The position numbers were made by a program, and so were the translations under genes. A stretch of DNA of 64,000 nucleotides from Eriocheir sinensis (Eukaryota > Arthropoda > Malacostraca > Decapoda > Varunidae), in assembly GCF_024679095.1 (NCBI RefSeq), contig NC_066512.1:14784038-14848037 (forward strand). The letters run 5' to 3'. The stretch's first letter is position 1, and the number at the start of each line of letters is the position of its first letter. Below the pieces are notes generated by a model. That model worked only from the letters and a program-made list of their open reading frames with translations, did no database searches and was not told the DNA's origin. Positions 1 to 11,579 of this stretch are shown one piece after another.

Positions 1-640
1 ACAACAAGGTGATAGGCCTATTGTAAACAAACATTCACTGCAACTCGTCAACTCTCCACTCGCTCACCCAACACAATTCATAAAGCGTTCTGTTTGTCTG
101 TCTTTTTTTGCTTTTCTGAAGAAGCTGAGGGTCTATGTTGCAAATAGTCTAATGTCTGTTTGTACTGTTGTGGGAAGATAATAGCTCCTTTGGATAGCCA
201 ATGCACTTCGGGCCTATGAAGCTAGCGAGCGTTAGACGAAACTAAAAACTTTTTTCACGGGATTTTCAACCCTTGTTCCAATGTCAGAAGGTGCTCTCAT
301 CCAGGTCTGTGTTATAGAGGAAGGCTTAAAACGGTAATGTCCGGCATAAACGTTATTTTGGAAAATTGGTCTGAGGACACCTTTGGACGCTTGGTCCCTT
401 ATTAGAGATATGCTATTATAATGTTTCTTAACTTATTGAATGCATCTCCAAATATATTGTTATATGCTTCCCTGGTGACAAATCATCCTTCATCACCACT
501 TACTATTTATTACTAATATATTATTTCCCCTTCTTTAGGTGTATGTAGGTTTCACTTATTTTTCTACATTTGAAGAACATTGCTTTTTTTTCATTAAATT
601 CCATTTTCCATGTTTTACTCTATTCTTATACCTTGTCATT
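1..640. other. AT-rich non-coding stretch
   Basis: I see no convincing coding region, RNA gene or recognisable repeat here. The stretch is AT-rich with short homopolymer runs. Confidence 0.5.
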
Positions 641-654
641 GTGTCTCTTCAACT

Positions 655-905
655 CTTCACAATCCTCCTGGTTTCAATAACTTTACTTCATCTGTAAAGA
701 GGCTCATGTAGCTGCTCACTCCTGTCATGTCCTCTGTATAAAGTATAAACATAAATGTTACCAGCACTGAGCCCTGTGGCACTCCACTCGTCACTTTCTT
801 CCAATTTGATATTTCGTCTCTTCTCAGTGTACTCATTTTTCTTTCTTCCAGATAATCTTTGTTTGTGGTAATTGTTTCATAAATATTTTGTTTTATGACA
901 AAATC
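655..905 (-). pseudogene. Degenerate LINE reverse transcriptase fragment
   Basis: On the minus strand a stretch near 800 to 730 reads VTSGVPQGSVL followed by a hydrophobic strand, the conserved RT palm block of CR1/Jockey-type non-LTR retrotransposons. The catalytic FADD-like position is changed (FTDE-like), and a stop codon follows shortly after. No longer frame supports it on either side, so this is an old 5'- and 3'-truncated relic. Its family within the window is uncertain. Confidence 0.65.
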
Positions 906-1970
906 AAAGTTAGACTTGACGCTTAGGAAACGAGAATGCAGGTTTGGTAAGTTTAAGTAATTTTTTTGAAAGAAAACTATTGAAGTTAAGTAACAATGTA
1001 TATAGAAAAAAAAAAGATTTTACGTCAGGAACATATTTATAAAAAAAATCCACCCATCTATCACAAGCGAACCAAAAGTTATGCTTCATGAAATGTGGAA
1101 AATTCACGATCTTGCAGCCATCTTGATGACGTCACCTAACCCACACCTACCACTGGAATTTTGTAAGACTCACTTTCCTGAAACTCTTATGCCATGTAGA
1201 AACAAGTTTCTCACAATCCTTTTCCACTCTTTGTGTAAATAAATCCTGGCCTGGCTCTTGGCCGGTACCAGCAATATGGAGACAGGGCAGTGCTATGTCG
1301 CTATCTAAGAAGAAAAAGAAGAAATTAGTAACGTTTAATCGCCGCCAAATCAGTTTGACGTCAGTTTAGGAAACTTTTAGTATTATAATTAAAAATAATA
1401 AAACATCTACTATTTATAGTTTAAAACATCTAGAGAAATATAACCCAATCAATAGCTCCCAGCATGGGTTAATTAAGGTTAAGTCTTGTCTCGCTAGTCA
1501 TTTGTCATTTTAGAAAAATGGTGTACAAAAGCAGCAGATACGGACGAAAATAATGATATAACATGTGGAAATCATTCCATTTGTATATATTGTATATCTG
1601 GGAATTATTATTCTAAAGCTATTCAGATAAAATTAAGCAACAAGTGATGGTAGTTAATACCACAAAAGGTAATTAGAAGCGGTATGAGGAGTGTGTCGTA
1701 TAAGCCTTATGAGATTCATTTCCCTACGTGGCAGTGTCGACGTGGGCAATCGTAATTGATGTCAGAGGTTTGAAATGGAACCGCGCCTCTCTCTTATACC
1801 AGATTTCAAGTTGAGCACACCTCCCTCCGCGAGTGTTAAAAATTCTCAGTAATTGAGAAGTAACCGTAGAAAACCCTGGCTGACCGCGTCAAATACCCAG
1901 ACCAAGTCCGTGGGGACTCCGGCGAGTATACGTATATAATAAGCAAAAAAGCAATATTATAATTTTTAAT
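906..1970. other. Non-coding stretch
   Basis: AT-rich sequence with stop codons in all frames and no repeat structure that I recognise. It ends just before the LINE remnant starting at 1971. Confidence 0.45.
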
Positions 1971-2978
1971 ATGGAAAACAAACCAGAAAGTATAAGGGGC
2001 ATTAGTGTTGGGGATAGAATTAAATATTTAGGAATAATAGTTAATGACAAAAGAAACTGTTTTCAAATGCAAAAGGAAGAAATGTTCAGGAAAGCGAAAA
2101 GGCTAGCAAATATGACATACAATGTAATTGAAAAGAGTTGTTCAAGAATGTTAATAGGAAAGACTTATTGGAAAAATGTTGCACTGCCATCCATCCTGTA
2201 TGGGGTAAATATAATAAACATAACAAAGACAGACATAAGAAAGTTCCAGAGGATAGAGAATGGGGTGTACAGGAAGATTTTGAGGGCACCAATGTATGCA
2301 CAGGAAATAGCACTCAGGGGGAAAATAGGAACCTCCAGTGTTAAACACAGGATAAGGGAGGGACAGTGGAAGTACCTAAGATATGTCCTAGTGGAAGTAA
2401 ATGATTTGGTGAGAAGGGTGGGAGAGGAGATGATAGAGAAGAGACAAAGTAGGTGGGTGGAAGAATTGTTGAATGAACTGAGAGCAACAGAGGGACTGAG
2501 TGTGAGTGTGAGGAATGAGACAATGGAGAGTATAAAGCAGAGAATGAGAGAGTTGGATACAAGAGAGTAGAAGAGACAAATGGATGAGAAATCAACCCTT
2601 AAGATATATAGAAAATGGAGACAAGAGTTGGGAGGGCAAGAGGAGGTATACACCAACAACCAAACCTCAGAAGTGCTATTCAGATGTAGGACAAACAACA
2701 TGCAACTAAAAGACAGAAACAGACACCGGCAAGAGGAAACCAAGTGTGACATGTGCGAAGCTGAAAACGAAGACCTGCGACACTTCCTGCTCTGGTTCCC
2801 GGCCTGTACAAAGGAAAGAAAAAAGTGTGTGAGGCTGCGGCAGCCATGCGTGGAAGAAGAGGACGACACCAATGGAAAAATTTTGTTTGAAAATGAACAC
2901 ACCGAAGAAACAAAAGCATCAGTACATAAGTTTTGGACAATAAGAGAAAAAAAGAATGAAAGAAACAGAAAAAAATAG
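1971..2978 (+). pseudogene. C-terminal part of a LINE ORF2, one in-frame stop
   Basis: The frame opening with ATG at 1971 runs to a TAG at 2568-2570 and continues in the same frame from 2571 to a stop at 2976-2978, so one nonsense change separates two otherwise continuous blocks. The first block has the thumb and connection-region pattern of LINE RTs: YLGI near residue 20, then GKTYWKN and LPSILYG. The second block holds a Cys/His cluster of the form CDMC...HFLLWFPAC, the C-terminal zinc-knuckle-like motif of many LINE ORF2 proteins. The palm domain (FADD) is absent, so the copy is 5'-truncated. About 70 bases after the stop resemble a LINE 3' tail ending in short TAC repeats. It differs from LINE families A to C below and is probably a fourth family. 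Confidence 0.7.
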
Positions 2979-3207
2979 ACCCAGACAGTAAAAACACATC
3001 AGGGAGTGCAGTTACAAAGGCGAAACTCCCGACCGACTACTACTTAGATTCCCTTTATAGAGAGAGCCCCGACATATGACGCTCTGTGTATAAGGCTGCT
3101 GGGCGCCATTTTTGGCCCTTCGAGCACCGCGCCGACTTTGAACTGAGGTAATAAAAACATAATTTTACCTATTTTGGAAGCGGATTCGTCTGTTTTTTAA
3201 TGTAACA

Positions 3208-3337
3208 ATGCCTTGCTGCCTAGCCTTCGGCTGTAGCAACATGCCACAGAGGGGATACAAAGTGTATGATTTAACTGCAAGGCAGCTGAGAAGACAGAGG
3301 TGTGCTAACAGTCAGTCGTCTTCGGAGGAAACCATCG
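3208..3337 (+). CDS. Candidate THAP-domain first exon
   Basis: The frame from the ATG at 3208 starts MPCCLAFGCSN, matching the opening of THAP zinc fingers (M-P-x-C-x-A-x-G-C-x-N), where the first two zinc-binding cysteines sit. A GTACGT splice donor follows at 3338, and without splicing the frame stops at 3346-3348. THAP domains are DNA-binding modules of host transcription factors and of P-element-like transposases. The second half of the domain (Trp, Cys-x2-His, AVPTIF-like end) is not visible nearby, so this may be a lone first exon or a transposase relic. No second exon was identified. Confidence 0.4.
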
Positions 3338-3342
3338 GTACG

Positions 3343-3393
3343 TTATGACAGCAAAACACACTCACTGCCATTGTGTGTCTTTTGCTGTCATAA
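3343..3393. repeat. Imperfect hairpin after the THAP exon
   Basis: TTATGACAGCAAAACACA at 3343-3360 is followed at 3372-3393 by the near-exact reverse complement, with a spacer of about 11 bases. The hairpin overlaps the splice-donor side of the candidate THAP exon. Confidence 0.75.
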
Positions 3394-3859
3394 CCGGCCT
3401 CCCTTTGTATTGTCTATGGAAAATTGGAAATCATTGTGAGAGAGGCACAGCTACAAGGATTGAAACAATCGTTTGCATCAGGTCCAGACATCAAGGCTGA
3501 TGAGGGAAGCTGTGGCCCTAATGGCCAAAATTATTGAATGTGATCTCTCCCACAGGGCTCTAGCTGTTATTACAGACTCACAATGGATATTTCACAGTCT
3601 CATGAAGACCACAGTCTAATAGACTGGACGTGTTACAAGAGTTTAATGAACAGAAGATAGCTTTTGGTGGGCCATACGTACCTGTCTTGGTAAAACTCTA
3701 GAATCACACCCAACGCACTCTAAGAGTTAACACATTATTTGTTTAGATTGTATTTGCTAATCATCACTCTGGCAACCGTTTCCATTAATATTACTCGTTT
3801 ATAAGATTTTGAAATGCTGGGAAATATTACTATTTCAGCGGTGATAGGTTACTATTTGC

Positions 3860-4030
3860 TCATGTACGTGAAGGGTCTTCAGCTAGAAACTCCTCTATAG
3901 GTTGGAATATAAGTGCATCTTTATTTAATAGCCTAATGTATAAAGTTGCACAGTCTTCATTTTCATGGGTACCAATGTCATTATAATACGTTGAAGACAT
4001 TTTCCTACAGTATTCTCTAAACCTAGCCAT
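3860..4030 (-). CDS. Unrecognised short minus-strand frame
   Basis: From an ATG at 4030 the minus strand is open for 56 codons (MARFREYCRKM... to ...EEFLAEDPSRT) and then stops. Residue composition looks protein-like and is not repeat-driven. I do not recognise a family. It could be a small exon or chance. No convincing splice acceptor is needed because an ATG is present. Confidence 0.2.
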   Translation of the reverse strand: MARFREYCRKMSSTYYNDIGTHENEDCATLYIRLLNKDALIFQPIEEFLAEDPSRT

Positions 4031-4199
4031 TTTGACCCTCAAGCAAAATGAAACACGTTTACATGGCCTAAGTATTTTACTCTATATTTTTTTTAATCAA
4101 CAATAAGTATTTAAATTTAATTAAATGTTATTGACTTATAATCATTGATGACTTATCTTCACAATACCTTGGAATCGCACAGAACATTTATTGTAGCAA

Positions 4200-4201
<2 letters not shown>

Positions 4202-4237
<36 letters not shown>
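4202..4237. repeat. (TG)n microsatellite
   Basis: Uninterrupted TG dinucleotides. Confidence 0.95.
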
Positions 4238-4239
<2 letters not shown>

Positions 4240-5107
4240 ACACAATAGAGCAGTAATGGAATCAGGGTCCCCTCCACCCCCAGATAATTAGTTTACACTG
4301 ATTTTCTCTCCATATGCTAAAGTTTACTGCAAGCAAGTAATAGAAAGGAAGCAAAGTGCCTTTGCATTGATGGAGCTTGGGTAGTGTGTTAGCCACGTGG
4401 CCCATGACAAGTATATCAAGGCTCATGACGCCCAGGAGGCAGCGTCCCTCCCTGCAGGCAAGGGTCAGGCGATGAAGGGATATATAGGTAATAGAAAGAC
4501 TTCCCAAACTGCTGCCGATAATATTTTACAGCGATAAGTATTATTAAATCCATCCATGACAGCAGCAACACTCAAAGAGAAGCAACAGACTTGTTTGAAG
4601 TCTCTCAGTACCCTCTGAGCGCTGCCGCGGCCGCCTCTCAAGGTCGTCAGCAGCCCGGCGTGACTCGCCTATAGTTATCATAGGCTACGTGGGTTACTGA
4701 GTGCCTATACTGAGACGGTGGCTGATCGTAAGGCTAATAATAATCTCCTGTCACCTTACGGCACGTTCCAACAGCTAGTGACCAAATTATGGTAAAGTAT
4801 AAGGGCGTAATGGTGGGATGGCGATACCTGTTGATGTAGACACATACCGTCTCTTATTTATTTTCCCAGAGCTCGCTGGCTACTGTCTCCCTGATGGCTG
4901 TTAGGGGAGGGTGTGCAGATCTGACACAAGTGTGCTCAGTTTCACTGGACGACCCGTATGGCTGTGAAACAGAAATACAAAAGAGAGCGTGTGCTAGCGT
5001 TTGAAAAGCGCAGCGAAAACAGGGCCAATAATGGCGTCCAAATCTTAGGTTGTCGGGACTCTCTCTATCAAGGGACTCTACTACTACTACTGCTATTATG
5101 TGTCCAC
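4238..5107. other. Non-coding stretch
   Basis: No coding signal that I trust. Short open frames on both strands have no recognisable content. A short GC-rich patch with a NotI-like site lies near 4625. Confidence 0.45.
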
Positions 5108-5221
5108 CCACAGAGTTATATATACCTAGAGCTCGCGCTCACGTGTTGTGGGGTTGGCGGCGGGTGAGGCAAGCTACCCTGGCGCGGCAGCCATCTTGGG
5201 GAGCCCACTTTCCCTCACTCT

Positions 5222-5855
5222 GTGGTGGTGGTTTTGATGGTGGTGGTGGTGGTGGTGGTGGTGAAGGTGGTGATGGTGGTGGTGATGGTGGTGGTGGTGG
5301 TGGTAGTAGTGATGATGGTGGTGGTGGTGGTGATGATGGTGGTGGTGATGGTGGTGGTGGTGGTGGTGGTGATGGTGGTGGTGGTGATGATGATGATAGT
5401 GGTGGTGATGGTGGGGGTGGTGGTGGTGGTACGTGATAGTGGTGGTGGTGGTGGTGGTGATGGTAGTGGTGATGGTGGTGGTGGTGGTGATGATGATGAT
5501 GGTGGTGGTGATGGTGGTGGTGGTGGTACGTGATAGTGGTGGTGGTGGTGGTGGTACGTGATAATGGTGGTGGTGGTGATGGTAGTACGTGATAGTGGTG
5601 ATGGTGGTGGTGGTGGTGATGGTGGTATGTGATAGTGGTGATGGTGGTACGTGATAGTGGTGGTGGTGGTGATGGTGGTGCGTGATAGTGGTGGTGGTGG
5701 TGATGGTGGTAAGTGATAGTGGAGGTGGTGATGATGGTTTTACGTGATAGTGGTGGAGGTGGTGATGGTGGTAAGTGATAGTGGTGGTGGTGATGATGGT
5801 GGTACGTGATGGTGATGGTGGTGGTGGTGGTGGTTGTCCTGGTGATGGTGGTTTT
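5222..5855. repeat. (GGT/GAT)n tract with interspersed TACGTGATAGTGG unit
   Basis: A G/T-rich trinucleotide tract of more than 600 bases. A longer unit containing ACGTGATAGTGG recurs from about 5430 to 5800, so it is part microsatellite, part minisatellite. Long open frames here (poly-Gly, poly-His or poly-Val) are artefacts of the repeat. Confidence 0.95.
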
Positions 5856-5882
5856 CATAAACAGAGAGAGAGAGAGAGAGAG

Positions 5883-5997
5883 ACCACCAGTATAACACCA
5901 CCACCACCACCACTACAGCAGCACCACCACCACCATCATCACCACCACCATCATCACCACAACCACCACCACCACCACCACCAACATCACCACCTAC
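5883..5997. repeat. (CCA)n tract
   Basis: CAC/CAT trinucleotides complementary to the preceding GGT/GAT tract, so the two can pair as an inverted repeat. A (GA)n run of about 20 bases (5863-5882) lies between them. Confidence 0.9.
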
Positions 5998-6259
5998 CAC
6001 TTACTTCCACTTTGAAGTTGCCGACTGGAGCACAGAGATGGCTGGACTGGGCTTCCAAACATGGCGGCCGAGGTACTTCCGGTTGTCGCACCTGAGTGTC
6101 TGGCTCGCGCGCTCTAGGTATATAACTCTGTGGTAATTATGACAGCTAAGTGTAAGATAGGGTTGGCCAATGCTAGGATAGGAGTTTAGGGAGGAGTTTT
6201 AAAGGTAACTCACCGCCTTTAATCCTACTGTTGGTGATAACTCATTCTGATTACAGTTA

Positions 6260-7375
6260 ATTACAGCATAATATACCTGGATTTTAGTAAAGTATTCGAT
6301 TATGTGCCTTAACACAGACTATTAAGTAAACTAAAAGCCCGTGGAATAGAGGGTACAGTTTGAGGTGGATCAAGGCGTAGATTAATAGCAGGATGCAGAG
6401 AGTTCAGGTAAATGGAAATAAATCGGATTGGATTCATTACTATAATTGTAGCGTCCCAAAGGAATCAGTCATGGGTCTATTGCTATTTATCATATACATC
6501 AACAATCTTGATTACGTTATAACCAGTGACATAAACAAGTTTGCTGCTCACACAAACTAGAAAGACTAATCAGTTCAGACAACAGTGCTGTGGTATTTCA
6601 GGAGTAACTGAATGGCCTGTATGAGCAGGCCAACAAATTCATTTTGCTGTTCAACATCGACAAATGCAACGTCTGAAGTGCGTGGAAAAAATAACCCCCT
6701 AAGTAACTACACTTGAATAATTACAGAACATTTTTTATCACTGCAGCTATAAAAGGAACTTGGGTGTGGGCGTGGACCTTCGACTCAAATTATTATATTA
6801 CAGCAAGAAACCTTGCAGATAGCCTTGGGTTTTACCTCCACAAGCATAAGCAACCGGAGAGCAGAAATTATCCTTAAATTGCTTTTGGTACTGGTTAGAC
6901 CTCACCTGGTGCTCAGTGTTAGTGCCCCCATTGCAGGAAGGATATAGATATCCTCCAGGCAATACAAAGAAGAATGACTAAAATAATTCAAGTACTTAGG
7001 AAATTAGCGTATAGAGAAAAAAACACTCGCATTCGAAGTAGACTGCAAGGGGAGCTAGTTATGATTCTAAATGGGTCACGGGGATTAATATGAGTGATTC
7101 TGATGAAGTACTAACACTAAAAACTGATGCATGAACACGCAGCAACGGGCATAAATAGGATAAATTCATGTTCAGCAAGAAATAGGCAATAACTGGTTCA
7201 TGAACAAGGTGGTAAATGAGTGGAGCAAACTGAGCCAGCATATAGATGATCCAAACACAATTGAAAGCTTTCAATGGAGATCAAACGTATTTATGGAAGA
7301 GGTTCACCTCGGTGACTATTCACTTTCAGGAGCTGCCATGTGTAGGCCTTCTGGCCTCTCGCAGTCTCCCCATAT
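6260..7375 (+). pseudogene. Degenerate CR1-like LINE copy (RT to 3' tail)
   Basis: In shifting plus-strand frames one can follow the RT: IIYLDFSKVFDYVP near 6270, a PKESVMG block (PQGSVLG-like) near 6455, then INKFAAHTN where the catalytic FADD should be, and LLFNIDKCNV near 6640. The copy ends with VVNEWSKLSQHIDDPNTIE at 7209-7265, the conserved LINE C-terminus, followed by a tail containing TGTAGGCCTTCTGGCCTCTC. Several stops and frameshifts plus loss of the catalytic Asp pair show it is dead. Its C-terminus resembles that of LINE family A, but it is more diverged and has a different 3' tail, so it is probably a related older family. Confidence 0.75.
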
Positions 7376-7514
7376 CGTTGTGTTTCCTTGTTTTTATATT
7401 TACTTTATATCACGCAAAGACCGACATCCTTGCTCCCCAGTTACCGAGTCCCCTCCGTTCCTGCCAGCAAGTCATAAGAACCCCTTTTTTTATCTTTATT
7501 ATTTTTACCATGCA

Positions 7515-7927
7515 CTACAGGTCTTGACTGTAACCGAAGACAGCTAAATCGTGCTTTTAAATATCAAGCAGTCGGTCCATCAGCTCCCTGCTCACGTTCG
7601 CGTAATACTCCCGGTTAGAGTGGCCGAGGACGTGGCCGTATAGCTGCGGTGTTTCACCGGGAAGCTGACCTCATCCGGGAAACCCAACACCCCGCTGAAC
7701 AAGTGTTGTACCTCCTGGATCGTCTCCAACTTTAGAATGTAGTCGAACTTCATCCGGAAAGGATCACACGTCTCTGTATAGGTAGTCCAGTGTTCATCGG
7801 GCGTGCCCATGTCATGGGTCCAGACCACGTGACCCAGGAACTGGTTGAAAGTGAATGTAATTTTCCAGAACCGTTGTATCAGGTCTCTTAAATTATAGCC
7901 CTTATGGAATGCCGTGATGAATGTCAA
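7515..7927 (-). pseudogene. Carbohydrate sulfotransferase C-terminal fragment, broken
   Basis: The minus strand from 7927 to about 7592 encodes a stretch with the signature of the sulfotransferase-2 family (CHST8-14 type Golgi enzymes that transfer sulfate from PAPS to chondroitin, dermatan or related glycans). It shows DEHW, then a Cys followed by FDYILKLETI and GFPDEV, equivalent to the HW...C-x-P-C...YDFIGKxETLEED region. Just downstream the expected ending (REYYANVSRELMDRL, then FGY) appears in a neighbouring frame, so there is one frameshift near 7650. A TAA also stands where the family usually has a Tyr before KHD. The terminal stop is at 7515-7517. A TGA lies in frame upstream of 7927 and no good splice acceptor is visible, so upstream exons were not linked. 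It is either a pseudogene or, less likely, a real terminal exon with assembly errors. Confidence 0.65.
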
Positions 7928-8056
7928 TTGTGGTCAATGATATAACATAATGGTAGGCAGTGTCCATTTCTTCCGTACCATAAAATTATTGTTCTTCTTG
8001 TGATGGGTTGGCCAAGAGAGCTCCTGTCTGATTGATATATATACCTATGTATTTAT

Positions 8057-8264
8057 CTATCTTTCTATCAAGTAAATCTTGTAAACTGTCCTAATCTTGT
8101 TTAAAGTTTCATTAAACTCGCGACTTTGCTCAAGAAATCCCGTAGAGGCGAGTGCAGGCAGCCAGTATTTGAAGAACCGTGTGTCCCAGCTTCCTATGCT
8201 CTGTGTGATGTTTCGCCATTCAGCGTTGTACTCGAAAAGCGATTTGACGTTCAGGTACTTTTCT
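8057..8264 (-). CDS. Candidate exon of unknown protein
   Basis: A very good splice acceptor on the minus strand (tttcctgttttcatttcag) precedes 8264. From there the frame is open for 68 codons with balanced composition, including SWDTRFFKYWLPALASTGF, before a stop at 8057-8059. No donor is obvious, so it could be a terminal exon. It lies upstream of the sulfotransferase fragment on the same strand but does not resemble that family's expected preceding segment. I do not recognise it. Confidence 0.35.
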
Positions 8265-8717
8265 CTGAAATGAAAACAGGAAAGTTAATATGAAGGATTA
8301 TTTATTTGAAATTATCATCAAGACTAAATTATATTACTTCAATTTAATCAATTTTATTGGTAACATGCTTCTTACGTCGCCCAGAGTGCTTAATGAGTAA
8401 AAAAAAGCTGTAAAATATTTGCAGGTCTCCCTCTCCTTACAAGCATGAAGTGGCACATTTCATTTTGGGCACGTCTATTTTGAGTTTAAATGTAAACTAT
8501 CATCAAGACATTAGGCTTTCTGAACACGACAACAGGTGTCACCTGTAGCCATAAATATCATTGGCGTTGTTTATGACCGGTGAAAGAGGTAACACCACCC
8601 GCTCTGAGTGCGGCGCGGTCCTCAGTGCGGGCGGTCATGCGATCGTCGACACACTCAATGTTACCACATCTTCGAAAACGCCACAACTTCGTACCCTCGC
8701 ACATTGTCCCAAGAAGT

Positions 8718-8855
8718 TTCCTTTTTTTTTTTTTTTTACAACAAAGGAGGCAGCTCAAGGGCACAAAAAAAGAAAACAATAATAAAAAAAAGCCCGCTAA
8801 TCGCTGCTCCCATAAAAGAATCAGAAGAGGTGGCCAAAAGCCGTATCATCGTATT
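8718..8855 (-). mobile_element. LINE family B 3' end
   Basis: A poly(T) run followed by GGAGGCAGCTCAAGGGC and a conserved block ending near AGAGGTGGCCAAAAG. The same block occurs at 43362-43455 and in part at 51136-51215, where it forms the 3' untranslated end of a minus-strand LINE. Only the tail is present here (strong 5' truncation). Confidence 0.75.
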
Positions 8856-8859
8856 TGGT

Positions 8860-11579
8860 TTTATTAGACCGAAAGTAGTTTTTGTTTCGCTTGTTCTTGT
8901 ACCGTAAAGACAATCATTAGTATATCCAAGGATTTACTACTTACCGTACATATTTTTTTTTTGGCTCTTTTAATGCCTCTCAGCTTTTTCTGGTGCCCTT
9001 TAAAAAGCAACACTTCTGGACCGTTCATAGTCTCAGACCGCTACACCGGGTCCTCCAGAACACCGCACCCGCACGCTAACCAATCAGCCAGAGGTGTGCC
9101 TTATGCTCATTAGAGTCAAAAGGTTATATTTTATCATACAATAAAGAAGTTTCCCAGTTTTTATTACAATTTTTTGAAAAAAAAATCGCACGGATCATCC
9201 CCAACTCACCCTTCAGTTTATAGTATGTATACCTACAGCTGATGAATAGTGCTGCTTATGATATTTTATGCCATTTTATTTATGCATGTATATATCATCC
9301 TTTCCTTAGCAGCGGCCACATCGTCTTCAGGAGAACCATGAATGTTTGGAGAGGCACCACAAAAATTCCTCTTGGGCCGCCTTAGTGCAGTTTTGGGGAT
9401 TCCACAATACAGGGGGGGCAGGTGTGGTGTGTAGATATATAGATAGATAAATGTAGATAGATAGAAAGATAGATAAATACATAGGTAAAGATATAAAATA
9501 GACTTGGAATAACCCTAAAAGATAAACCTGTGACCGGCGAGATGGGAAAGCTACTCCTTAACCAGTCGGCCAAAGAGGTACCCCACTCGCTGAGTGAGTC
9601 ATGGGAAAGTTTGTTTTGGTGGGGCTCGCACCTCTCTCCCGCGCTGATACATCACCCCCAATATATCACTCATATATCAGCTATTTACTATTTGAAATTA
9701 TGTATTAATCATTCTGTATATATTAAATGAGGCTATACAGTGATATGAATGTGTCACGTTTTAGGACAGTAGCAATGAATTGTATATTCCATAACACGTG
9801 ATGACGGTGCTCTCCGATGTTGTCAGCGAAGAGGTTATGGACCCAACACTTTCTCTCTCACCTCCACCCGTGATGGCAGCTACTCCAACTTGCTTTTGTG
9901 TGCTACACAGTTGAGAGAAAGAAATTATTTACAGTGTGAACAACTATTGTTTTAGAAGAAAATACTAATAGAAGCTATACGTACTGTCACCTTCAAGGGG
10001 TAGGTTTGGCAGTGCTTTGGCGCGGAAATACCCCATGTGGGCCTCCCACAACGGACTTAATAGCCGAGTCAGACTGTAGAATTGTTTAGGAGGCACAAAG
10101 AAACTAAGGAATGGCAAAAACATGAAAATGACCAAGAGATCTTAAGATTGGACATTGGCAGATATCAGTTCATTTGCTCAAAGATGCAAATGGCAGCATC
10201 ACAAAATGAAGAAGGTGGTTAGGGTTGTGGAAACTCCACAAAGATTTGTACAGTGATGACAGGAGGATGGTGGAGATGAAAATTATTCACTTGACTTGGA
10301 AGTGTAACCATGGATAAGGTAGAGATTTGAAAGGAATGAGCAGGGTTTGCGGAAAGAAGATAGCCTGAGACGTGCCTCATCAACCTACAAACTTTTCACT
10401 TTTCACCGAGATAATTAACATACAGAGTAAGTGCTGCTCTGCACTTAAACCAGCCAGGAGAACAAGTTGGATTTTGTTGTGAATCCTCAACAACTGAGCA
10501 TATTAATTAAAGTCAGTTTGTGTTAATTTAAGAGACAAAAAATATAACATGGCAATATCTTTAGACAATTATTTAAAGAAAAAGACTGGTGATCTAAGGT
10601 CAAATTAAATGATGCAACACTTGAAGCATATTTATTTATTCAGATAAGACCAGTTTTCAGATACACATTGTATATACATTCAGTGAAATTATAAATACTA
10701 TTTTGATGTGCAATAATCATTGAATTTCCTCATTTGGAATTATACATAATATTTGGTTTTTGCAATCCTTCAGTATACTGCATGTAAATTTATGTTAAAA
10801 GTTAAGTATAAAAACTGAACAATATCAAAATATTTAACCTTATCAATCAGTAGTGAAGTAACTATAAGCCCAAAATTGACCTTATTCACACAATTCATCT
10901 ACTAATGCTTTTGGTAATTTACTATTTGACCTTCTGGAGACTATTTGAGTGTGCAGTAGAATGAAAGTGAAGCAACATGTTTTCAAAAAGTAAATACATT
11001 AATGTGGGCTGAAGCTCATTCCACTTCTAATCCTTCAAACCATATTCCTCCAGATCAAATCATTCATGATTCACGCATTTATAACAAGCAACTTGGATGT
11101 TACCTTGGTCAGTAGTGCTATATGATGAAAAAATGTTCCTGCCAACAAGGATCCAAAACATTTTATCCAGAGCAAATTATTAACTGTCAAGACATTATTA
11201 TTCAACACTGCCAAGGTAGTACAATAAGTAAACAACACGCCATACACACGCCAAACCTTTATATCCTAAGTGATTAGTTCCATGCATAGCAAGGTTTTTA
11301 TTTATCTATTTATTTGCATCTTCATTTCAATTTGGCAAGACTAGATATAAAAGGCTTCCATTAGGATGAGACTTGTTCACTTCATTTAGTTCATTGATAA
11401 AATACCATCTTTCAGAATGTCAGTCTTTAATAAACTAGAGGTTGATTTTACCTAACCCTTCAAAACACATTATACACTGAATAAAGTTGGTCTCAAACAA
11501 ATTTCAAAATATATTGGGGTCATTTTTATGTTGAGAATAAATTTTGTTTGGTTAAATATATATAAGCGTACTTTACTAT
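8860..11579. other. Long non-coding AT-rich region
   Basis: No convincing exon or transposon was recognised across this region. It includes a degenerate GATA/AGAT tract (about 9430-9495) and very AT-rich sequence from about 10500 to 11579. Confidence 0.5.
9430..9495. repeat. Degenerate (GATA)n tract
   Basis: AGATAGATA-type tetranucleotides interrupted by AAATG and TACATAGG. Confidence 0.8.

Larger units (their letters stand above)
5108..6133. mobile_element. Foldback element with (GGT)n / (CCA)n arms
   Basis: The left edge (CCACAGAGTTATATATACCT from about 5108) is repeated in reverse complement at the right edge (AGGTATATAACTCTGTGG, about 6115-6133). Similarity continues inwards through a GC-rich segment containing gccatcttgg on the left and ccaaacatggcgg on the right. 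Inside, the left arm becomes a long (GGT/GAT)n tract and the right arm a complementary (CCA)n tract, separated by a short GA run. One strand could therefore fold on itself over most of its length. No transposase frame is present. Target duplications are not clear. Confidence 0.65.

Noticed and set aside
5050..6095. Poly-Gly, poly-His and poly-Val open frames
   Set aside because: Products of the (GGT)n/(CCA)n tracts. All stop-free phases are open because of the repeat.
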